Part shown: positions 30,629-35,072 of the stretch, in pieces
How the letters are laid out: every line of letters starts with the position of its first letter
Position numbering within the stretch: position 1 is the stretch's first letter
Virus record (IMG/VR): IMGVR_UViG_3300046642_000151
Location: 1 to 35,072 of that record
Source of the DNA: a virus
DNA: 35,072 nucleotides
Reading direction: 5' to 3' (one strand)
Translations under genes and position numbers: made by a program
The notes under the pieces: model-generated
What the model was told of the DNA's origin: nothing
The model's database searches: none
Seen by the model: only the letters and a program-made list of their open reading frames with translations

Positions 30629-30828
30629 AAGACGGTAATACCCACTTGGCGGCCGAGATTCCAGTCCCTGAAGCGGAGAAATTGCTGATGGATGCAATCC
30701 GCATGGGCATGAACATTCAGGAATTCGTCGGGTATCACGTGCTGCGCTCAGCATTTGGGTCGATGCACCCTGTTGTCGTTGCATTTGAAGCGGCCCTCGG
30801 TGGGACAGGCATGAGGGGCATGCAATGA
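30625..30828 (+). CDS. hypothetical early protein
   Basis: This encodes 67 aa, and its ATG overlaps the preceding stop by four bases and its stop overlaps the DUF1376 gene's start. The middle (VPEAEKLLMDAIRMGMNIQEFVGYHVLRSAF) is helical and looks like a small DNA- or protein-binding domain. No family recognised. Confidence 0.55.
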   Translation: MKDGNTHLAAEIPVPEAEKLLMDAIRMGMNIQEFVGYHVLRSAFGSMHPVVVAFEAALGGTGMRGMQ

Positions 30829-31601
30829 GCAAGGCGGACATCTGGATGCCTCTCTATATCGGCGACTACCTCGCGGATACGACGCGCCTGACGACAGAGC
30901 AGCACGGCGCCTATCTGCTGCTGATCATGGACTACTGGCGCAACGGTGCTCCGCCTGATGACGATGAAATTCTGCAAAACATCACCCGTTTTTCGAAATT
31001 CCTTTGGAAGAAAAACAGACCCATTCTTGAGAAATTTTTTTCAGTAAAAGAAGGGCGTTGGACGCACTCAAGAATCGAGAGTGAGATGTCCGATGCCTTA
31101 TCCAGCAAGGCCGCAGCGTCAGAGAAGGCATCGAAGGCAGCTAAAGCTAGGTGGGGTAAAGACGATGCTCCAAGCATAGCGCAAGCAATGCCCGAGCAAT
31201 GCCCTTCACCTTCACCTTCACCTTCACCTTCACCATCACCAACACCTTTAAAAACAACGTCAAAAGCAGAAGCACGCGCTACGCGCCTGCCTGCCGACTG
31301 GACGCCCGGAGAGAGCGAAATTGCTTTCTGCAAATCCGAAAGACCGGACCTGAATCTAGGCAGCGTCGCAAGCCAGTTCCGTGATTACTGGGTCGCTCAG
31401 CCGGGCACGAAAGGCAGGAAGGTGGATTGGCCAGCGACGTGGCGCAACTGGGTGAGAAACCAGCGCGCGGCATACGGACCGACCGCAACCCGCAGCTACC
31501 ACGACGAAAGAGCAGAGACCATTGCAGTGCTGACAGGCAGGAGCCGCCACCGTGAACCAGATGACAGAACCGTCGATGTACAAGCCGTCCGAGTTGCCTG
31601 A
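30825..31601 (+). CDS. DUF1376 replication protein (lambda O-position)
   Basis: This encodes 258 aa. Residues 1-90 are the DUF1376 domain (WMPLYIGDYLADTTRLTTEQHGAYLLLIMDYW), a winged-helix unit found in phage replication initiators. A basic Ala/Lys linker follows (about 91-115), then a Ser-Pro repeat (about 127-142), and a C-terminal helical domain with conserved Trp residues (about 160-215). It is followed by a P-like helicase-loader candidate, so it probably opens the phage origin. The Ser-Pro repeat is encoded by a hexanucleotide tract. Confidence 0.75.
   Translation: MSKADIWMPLYIGDYLADTTRLTTEQHGAYLLLIMDYWRNGAPPDDDEILQNITRFSKFLWKKNRPILEKFFSVKEGRWTHSRIESEMSDALSSKAAASEKASKAAKARWGKDDAPSIAQAMPEQCPSPSPSPSPSPSPTPLKTTSKAEARATRLPADWTPGESEIAFCKSERPDLNLGSVASQFRDYWVAQPGTKGRKVDWPATWRNWVRNQRAAYGPTATRSYHDERAETIAVLTGRSRHREPDDRTVDVQAVRVA
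31203..31244 (+). repeat. CCTTCA hexanucleotide tract
   Basis: Five perfect CCTTCA units (31203-31232) are followed by CCATCA and CCAACA. Each unit adds Ser-Pro to the DUF1376 protein, so slippage would change linker length without shifting the frame. Confidence 0.9.
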
Positions 31602-32085
31602 TTGGCCCGCCAACGCCATCCCGAAGCGCTGGATCGACGCGCTGTTCTCGAAGATGAGCGCCTTCTACGGCGTGCGCTTCGCAGACCTGTGGCGCGGGAC
31701 CGATCTTATCGAGGTGCAGAAAGTTTGGGCGGTAGAGATCGGGAAGCTGTCTGCCGCGCAAATGAAGGCCGGCGCCGACGCGCTGACGGCTTTCACAAAG
31801 CCGCCGTCGCTCCCGGAGTTCATCGAGCACTGCAAGCGAGCGCGGATGGAAGCAGCGGCGCACGCGGCGCCCAAGCTGGAACATTTGACGCCGGCAGATA
31901 AAGCCGTCATCGATTCGAATCTTCAGCAGCAGCAGAAGATCATCCAGTCCCTTCGCATGTCATCGGCGCATACCGGTTGGGCGCGCGAGCTTATCAAGCG
32001 CGGAACGGCGCGGAATGGCGCACCGCTGACGGTCGAGGTATTGCAGAGCTGCAAAGACGTGATCGAGGGGAAGAAATGGGGCTGA
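31552..32085 (+). CDS. replication protein P-like helicase loader candidate
   Basis: This encodes 177 aa from a GTG at 31552 with AGGAG eight bases upstream; the ATG at 31561 is too far from it. It overlaps the DUF1376 gene by 50 bases. The segment WIDALFSKMSAFYGVRF, then VWAVEIGKLSAAQMKAGADAL and KPPSLPEFIEHCK, matches the pattern of lambda P-type loaders (a helical bundle ending in PPSLPEF and a Cys). The C-terminal half is helical. It should deliver host DnaB helicase to the phage origin. Assignment is by pattern and position. Confidence 0.65.
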   Translation: MNQMTEPSMYKPSELPDWPANAIPKRWIDALFSKMSAFYGVRFADLWRGTDLIEVQKVWAVEIGKLSAAQMKAGADALTAFTKPPSLPEFIEHCKRARMEAAAHAAPKLEHLTPADKAVIDSNLQQQQKIIQSLRMSSAHTGWARELIKRGTARNGAPLTVEVLQSCKDVIEGKKWG

Positions 32086-32285
32086 CCGACTGGATCAGTT
32101 GCACGACACCGCCCGTACGCGAGGGCGAATACGAAATCCAGATGACCTACGCGAACGGGACCGCCTTCCAGGTCCGCCGCTACTACTGGCGCCTCGGAGA
32201 TTTCAGGCTGAGCGAGCGCGACATGATCCGCGCGCCGGTCATCTACTCGCAGGACAAGTGGCGCGGCTTGGCGGAGGAAGCATGA
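32076..32285 (+). CDS. small accessory protein, paralogue A
   Basis: This encodes 69 aa. Its start lies 10 bases inside the P-like gene. The motifs DWISCTTPPVREGEYE at the start and WRGLAEEA at the end recur in the next gene. It has many aromatic residues and looks beta-rich. Function unknown. Related short phage proteins usually sit in accessory parts of early operons. Confidence 0.6.
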   Translation: MGLTDWISCTTPPVREGEYEIQMTYANGTAFQVRRYYWRLGDFRLSERDMIRAPVIYSQDKWRGLAEEA

Positions 32286-32464
32286 AAACAGATTGGTTCC
32301 CGTCGTATGTCCTCCCGGTGCGTGAGGGACTCTACGAAATGCGCAACGAGTCAACCGGATTGATTTTCATGGCCTTCTTCGAAAGAGGAATTTGGTTTCT
32401 CGATGACGGTGCCCGAGTTTTGATCCGCGTATGGCCGTGGCGTGGCCTCGCGGAGCCGGCATGA
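32282..32464 (+). CDS. small accessory protein, paralogue B
   Basis: This encodes 60 aa and overlaps paralogue A by four bases. DWFPSYVLPVREGLYE and the ending WRGLAEPA align with the neighbour, so the pair arose by tandem duplication followed by divergence. It is slightly shorter in the middle. Function unknown. Confidence 0.6.
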   Translation: MKTDWFPSYVLPVREGLYEMRNESTGLIFMAFFERGIWFLDDGARVLIRVWPWRGLAEPA

Positions 32465-32616
32465 ACTGCCGCAACTGCATCCACGCAGAAGCCAAGCCGG
32501 AAGCGCGAGCGATGAACCGGCTAGGTTTCCGCAACTGCAAGCACCTGCCGACGTATCACTACGTCGCCGGCCGGAACATCTGCCGGATCGGGAAGTTCGA
32601 GGAAAAGAAGGCATGA
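32461..32616 (+). CDS. 51-aa Cys-rich small protein, possible zinc binder
   Basis: This encodes 51 aa from the ATG at 32461, which overlaps the previous stop. Cys residues lie at 3 and 6 (CRNC), 26 (NCKH) and 41 (NICRIG), a set that could hold one zinc. The sequence resembles the small phage Cys-rich proteins that begin with CxxC. Function unknown. Confidence 0.55.
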   Translation: MNCRNCIHAEAKPEARAMNRLGFRNCKHLPTYHYVAGRNICRIGKFEEKKA

Positions 32617-32933
32617 AGAGAAGCCCGAGCGCGCTCACGGCCGAACTGCTGAAGGAACAGGGCTGGCTCGTCTGGACGGTCGAGCGATGGATTCCAGGCG
32701 CGCGCATCCGCGTCGACCTGTTCGGGATTCTCGATCAGATAGCGATCCGCGACGGCGAGGTGATCGGCCTGCAACCGACGAGTTGGGCGAACGTGGGCGC
32801 GCGTGTGAAGAAGATCGCCGATTCGGAGCACATCGGCGAGGTCAGGAAGCTTGGATGGGCTCTGCATGTCTACGGCTGGAAGCTCGATCCGAAGACGAAG
32901 CAATGGGTACACAAGATCGTTGACGTGAGTTAG
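32613..32933 (+). CDS. possible PD-(D/E)XK-like nuclease
   Basis: This encodes 106 aa, overlapping the previous gene by four bases. Residues 30-60 read RVDLFGILDQIAIRDGEVIGLQ, in which the buried Asp (VDLFG) and the strand ending IGLQ recall a restriction-endonuclease fold, with Gln where Glu-x-Lys is usual. The missing Lys leaves activity uncertain. It could be a resolvase-type enzyme, standing near the nin-region-like genes, or an inactive DNA-binding relative. Confidence 0.45.
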   Translation: MKRSPSALTAELLKEQGWLVWTVERWIPGARIRVDLFGILDQIAIRDGEVIGLQPTSWANVGARVKKIADSEHIGEVRKLGWALHVYGWKLDPKTKQWVHKIVDVS

Positions 32934-32943
32934 GGGAGAAAAA

Positions 32944-33456
32944 ATGCCGGCGAGCAGAAAACCAAGACGCAAGTACGTTCCCAAGGTCGGGACGAAAGAC
33001 ACGATCACGACGCTTTTCGAGGGCGACGAACCGCTGAAAGGCGAACTGAAGGAAAAGGTGCTGCTGACGGTCCACATGGCCGCGCTGGCGCTCTCCAAGG
33101 GAGAAGCGACGCAAGACGACTGGGGCGCGCTTGTGACCGCCTGCAACGTGTGCCTTGTCCTGTGCGAGCAAGCCAAAAACAAACACATCGGCCTGCACGC
33201 CGTATATGACGCCAGCAACGCGCTTATTTCGATCCAGGAGCGGTTCTTCGCGATGGGCCTCAGGGTAGCGACTGGCGACGACCTAACGGCCGTCAACGGC
33301 GGGATTCACGTGTTCGAGGAACTGGTCGACACGGTGAGCAAGCGCAAATACGTCTGGGCGTCGGATCAGATCGAGAAGCGCATGCGGGATGGACAGTCAA
33401 TCGGTGTGGCGCCGCTCAAGAAGACGGCTCGGTACGGATTTCGGGAGGCGGCATGA
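32944..33456 (+). CDS. hypothetical phage protein
   Basis: This encodes 170 aa behind GGGGAG. The N-terminus is basic (PASRKPRRKYVPK). The middle forms helices with two Cys (LVTACNVCLVLCEQ), and the C-terminus is helical and charged. I do not recognise a family. Its place late in the rightward early operon would suit a late-gene regulator, but there is no motif for that. Confidence 0.6.
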   Translation: MPASRKPRRKYVPKVGTKDTITTLFEGDEPLKGELKEKVLLTVHMAALALSKGEATQDDWGALVTACNVCLVLCEQAKNKHIGLHAVYDASNALISIQERFFAMGLRVATGDDLTAVNGGIHVFEELVDTVSKRKYVWASDQIEKRMRDGQSIGVAPLKKTARYGFREAA

Positions 33457-33698
33457 TCGGTACGAGCTTGAAACCATATTCCACAAAGCCGGGATTCGGC
33501 GAGTTCGGACAGCGACTGAAGGAAGAGCGGATTCGCCGCGGCTTCAAGGTGGATGAATTCGCCGACCTCGTGGGTTGCTCTCCCAGCCAAGTGACGGGCG
33601 CAGAGAACCGCGGAGTGACGCCTCGTTTCTGGACGGTCGTCGAAATGGCGAAAGTTCTCGAATGCTCAGTCGACTATCTCGCAGGAGTTGAAGAATGA
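33453..33698 (+). CDS. XRE-family helix-turn-helix regulator
   Basis: This encodes 81 aa, overlapping the previous gene by four bases. Residues 17-70 are a full XRE domain (QRLKEERIRRGFKVDEFADLVGCSPSQVTGAENRGVTPRFWTVVEMAKVL). It is a second lambda-type regulator besides the repressor and the Cro-like protein. It may control the late part of the rightward operon or act on host genes. Confidence 0.75.
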   Translation: MIGTSLKPYSTKPGFGEFGQRLKEERIRRGFKVDEFADLVGCSPSQVTGAENRGVTPRFWTVVEMAKVLECSVDYLAGVEE

Positions 33699-33784
33699 AT
33701 CTCGAACACATCCAAATCGTGGTGCTCGCGGCAGCGACGGCGCTTTACTTCGCAGGGCTCTTAATCCATGCAAAGCCGAAATAA
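33695..33784 (+). CDS. 29-aa transmembrane micropeptide
   Basis: The peptide begins MNLEHIQIVVLAAATALYFA and ends GLLIHAKPK. Residues 7-25 are hydrophobic. The ATG overlaps the XRE gene's stop, and GGAG lies about nine bases upstream. It overlaps the HNH-like gene by 17 bases. Function unknown. Confidence 0.5.
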   Translation: MNLEHIQIVVLAAATALYFAGLLIHAKPK

Positions 33785-34046
33785 GCCCGCGCCGCGCGCC
33801 TGCGAATCGCGCCACATCGAGCGCGTGAAGGAACTCTCGTGCGGCGTGTGCGACCAGCGCGGCCCGAGCGATTGCCACGAGATCAAGCAGGGCCAGTGGT
33901 TCACGAGCATTCCGCTCTGCCGTGACTGTCACATGGGCCAGTTCAACGGACTCCACGGCCAGAAACGCATCTGGAGCGTGCTCAAGCTCGACGAATTGGA
34001 CGTTTTGGCGTCAACGATTGAACGACTCTACGGGGGTAGAAAATGA
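33768..34046 (+). CDS. HNH-like zinc nuclease candidate
   Basis: This encodes 92 aa. The pattern HIERVKELSCGVC (residues 16-28), then SDCHEIKQG and PLCRDCHMG (about 49-57), gives two CxxC zinc pairs and a His-Glu/His set, the layout of small HNH or Ref-like nucleases. It lies in the nin-like part of the operon, where recombination nucleases occur. The target is unknown, and it could be only a DNA-binding relative. Confidence 0.65.
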   Translation: MQSRNKPAPRACESRHIERVKELSCGVCDQRGPSDCHEIKQGQWFTSIPLCRDCHMGQFNGLHGQKRIWSVLKLDELDVLASTIERLYGGRK

Positions 34047-34216
34047 AACAGATCGGGATCGACTTCGACACGGCCAAGCAGAAGGCCGCCAAGGGAGCAA
34101 ACGGCGGGCGCACGGGACAGAACACGCACCTGGCCAAGAAGATCTGGGCGGACGTGCGCGCCAGCACTCGCACGGGCTTAGGCTGGGCTCAGCCGGCTCG
34201 GAAGATGGCAGAATAG
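34043..34216 (+). CDS. 57-aa basic hypothetical protein
   Basis: This encodes 57 aa, overlapping the HNH-like gene by four bases. It is Lys/Ala/Gly-rich at the start (TAKQKAAKGANGGRTGQN) and Arg-rich later (ADVRASTRTGLGWAQPARK). The charge suggests RNA or DNA binding, so an antiterminator is possible, but there is no known motif. Confidence 0.5.
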   Translation: MKQIGIDFDTAKQKAAKGANGGRTGQNTHLAKKIWADVRASTRTGLGWAQPARKMAE

Positions 34217-34223
34217 CCAGATA

Positions 34224-34237
34224 CCTCCTTCGGGAGG
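34224..34237 (+). terminator. short UUCG hairpin after the 57-aa gene
   Basis: CCTCC and GGAGG pair across a TTCG tetraloop, followed by GTTTG. The stem is only five bases and the T-run is poor, so it is at best a weak terminator or an mRNA stabiliser. Confidence 0.35.
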
Positions 34238-34288
34238 GTTTGCGATCCGTTCGGCAGCGCGCAATATGCAGGGAAACAGGAGCCAACC

Positions 34289-34528
34289 ATGAAGAAGACA
34301 CTACTCGCCGCGCTCGCGCTGGCATTCGCATCAGCCGCGCACGCGGGCCCGTACGATCAGGGCTACGACGACGGCGCCTACGATGCGGCCGCGCACCAGC
34401 AAACCATGGCGTGGATCGACCAGCAGGGCCGCGACGAGGCGGCAGAGCGCCAGCGCTTCCAGGCGCAGCGCGAGCGGCCAGCAGTCGACGACTATCAGCC
34501 GCTGAATGTGAGCCGGAGCGGGGAATGA
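34289..34528 (+). CDS. small exported protein with signal peptide
   Basis: This encodes 79 aa with AGGAG eight bases before the ATG. Residues 1-19 form a Sec signal ending AHA before Gly. The mature part is short, Tyr/Asp/Gly-rich (YDQGYDDGAYDAA) then Gln/Arg/Glu-rich and helical. An exported protein in an early operon could act in the periplasm during infection, for example in exclusion, but nothing shows which function. Confidence 0.6.
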   Translation: MKKTLLAALALAFASAAHAGPYDQGYDDGAYDAAAHQQTMAWIDQQGRDEAAERQRFQAQRERPAVDDYQPLNVSRSGE

Positions 34529-34734
34529 GCGGGTGGATCGCGCTCAAGGACGAGCTTCCGGAATGGGACAAGTGGGTTTTGTTTTGGTTCGTGACGGTCG
34601 ATCCGAAGAACTCGGGCGTCGTCATGGGGCAGATGTCATCGTATGAGACCGGTCAGTTTTGGGACGCGAGCGGGGTTCATCGTCCGCTTTGGCGGTGTAG
34701 CCACTGGATTCCGCTGCCGGAGCCGCCAGCATGA
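34525..34734 (+). CDS. DUF551-like small protein
   Basis: This encodes 69 aa and overlaps the exported protein gene by four bases. WIALKDELPEWDKWVLFWF at the start and HWIPLPEPPA at the end are the two halves of the DUF551 signature (compare the 22123-23187 gene). The aromatic content is high. Function of the family is unknown. Confidence 0.7.
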   Translation: MSGWIALKDELPEWDKWVLFWFVTVDPKNSGVVMGQMSSYETGQFWDASGVHRPLWRCSHWIPLPEPPA

Positions 34735-34808
34735 TTGAAGCCGCCATAGCCGTCGCCATAATCGTTGGCTGGATCGTTTATTCGGGGATAAAATACGAGC
34801 GGGAGTGA
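34731..34808 (+). CDS. 25-aa transmembrane micropeptide
   Basis: The peptide begins MIEAAIAVAIIVGWIVYSGI and ends KYERE. It is one hydrophobic helix. The ATG overlaps the DUF551-like stop (ATGA). It is the last gene before the terminator. Function unknown. Confidence 0.5.
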   Translation: MIEAAIAVAIIVGWIVYSGIKYERE

Positions 34809-34870
34809 TGAATCGCCTTACCCTGTACCCATGTGGTGCCGTAAAAGCAGGGGCATTGCTCTCCCCCCAG

Positions 34871-34900
34871 AAAAGCCTACCCTAACCGGTAGGCTTTTTT
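34871..34900 (+). terminator. strong intrinsic terminator of the rightward operon
   Basis: AAAAGCCTACC (34871-34881) pairs with GGTAGGCTTTT (34888-34898) around a 6-base loop, and six T close the run. It stands between the early operon and the terminase gene, so late transcription must start downstream or pass it by antitermination. Confidence 0.9.
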
Positions 34901-34957
34901 ATTGCTTTTCGCAAGGCGTAGAAGTAGTGTCCGCGCATTCTTTTCCTAGAGTGCGCC

Positions 34958-35072
34958 GTGACGGTCAAAGCCAAGCCCGTGGTCGATTGGGAGCGCGTCG
35001 AATTCGATTTCCGCGCGGGAACCCTGTCGCTTCGTGAATTGGCTCTGCTCCATGGGGTGAGTCACCAGGCGA
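34958..35072 (+). CDS. terminase small subunit, N-terminal fragment
   Basis: A GTG at 34958 opens a frame that runs off the window (38 codons). The sequence VDWERVEFDFRAGTLSLRELALLHGV matches the N-terminal helix-turn-helix of phage terminase small subunits (a common form is VDWERVE-DYRAG-KSLREIA-EHG). It would recognise pac/cos DNA and start packaging. It is the first late gene after the terminator, so the missing large terminase and portal should follow it. Confidence 0.75.
   Translation, partial: MTVKAKPVVDWERVEFDFRAGTLSLRELALLHGVSHQA

Noticed and set aside
31203-31244. CRISPR-like repeat array
   Set aside because: The repeats are 6 bases, contiguous and coding, so this is a simple-sequence tract with no spacers.
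34808-34885. 25-codon frame after the last rightward gene (starts MNRLTLYPCG)
   Set aside because: It runs into the terminator stem, has no independent ribosome site and no hydrophobic core like the other micro-genes. It may be real but is not supported.

Overview
The window is a contiguous piece of a temperate, tailed dsDNA phage with a short (podovirus-like) tail and a lambda-like early region. No bacterial host gene is recognisable. High GC content, GC-rich third positions, and Burkholderia-phage-like receptor-binding and exported proteins suggest a host in the Burkholderiales; this host call is inference. The window opens inside a structural gene, probably the major capsid protein, and closes inside the terminase small-subunit gene. 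Large terminase, portal and most of the capsid gene are therefore missing, and the sequence is a permuted or clipped copy of a genome of perhaps 40-45 kb.

Layout. (1) 1-14160, plus strand: head and tail morphogenesis. It holds the capsid end, a small decoration-like protein, a staple-like protein, a T7 gp11-like adaptor, a large nozzle-like protein, and then a run of internal virion/ejection proteins (GNAT-like, cupin-like, gp14-like, a 770-aa protein and a 2015-aa polyvalent protein with an HESGH zincin motif). (2) 14239-19534, plus strand: receptor binding and lysis. It holds a tail-fibre adaptor, a beta-helix tailspike-like protein, membrane proteins, a GH108 endolysin, a holin candidate, a lipoprotein and a second fibre-like protein. 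The two beta-rich proteins carry Sec signal-like N-termini. (3) 19512-20582, minus strand: an acyltransferase-3 gene, a probable LPS-modifying lysogenic-conversion cargo, followed by the attP candidate region at 20583-20836. (4) 20837-29052, minus strand: the leftward early operon. Read in transcription order it runs from many tiny genes through a wHTH protein, a coiled-coil protein, Bet, Exo, NinB, a DNA methyltransferase and DUF551 to Xis and Int. (5) 29053-30163: the immunity region with PL, PR, four palindromic operators, a boxA-hairpin antitermination candidate, a short XRE repressor and a rex-position gene. (6) 30163-34808, plus strand: the rightward early operon with a Cro-like protein, a ribbon-helix-helix candidate, a DUF1376 replication protein, a lambda P-like loader candidate, small accessory genes, an HNH-like protein and another XRE regulator. 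It closes with a strong terminator at 34871-34900, ahead of the terminase.

How it works together: a repressor acting at paired operators would silence PL and PR in the lysogen. After induction, PL drives the Bet/Exo/NinB recombination set and Xis/Int excision, while PR drives Cro and replication. The late block packages DNA, injects it through the podoviral ejection proteins, and lyses the cell. Because phage genes lie on both sides of the int/attP region, the sequence is best explained as a non-integrated (circular, virion or permuted) form.

The most unusual content is a scatter of very small genes of 22-59 codons. Most of these encode single transmembrane peptides, and they are tightly coupled to their neighbours in both early operons.
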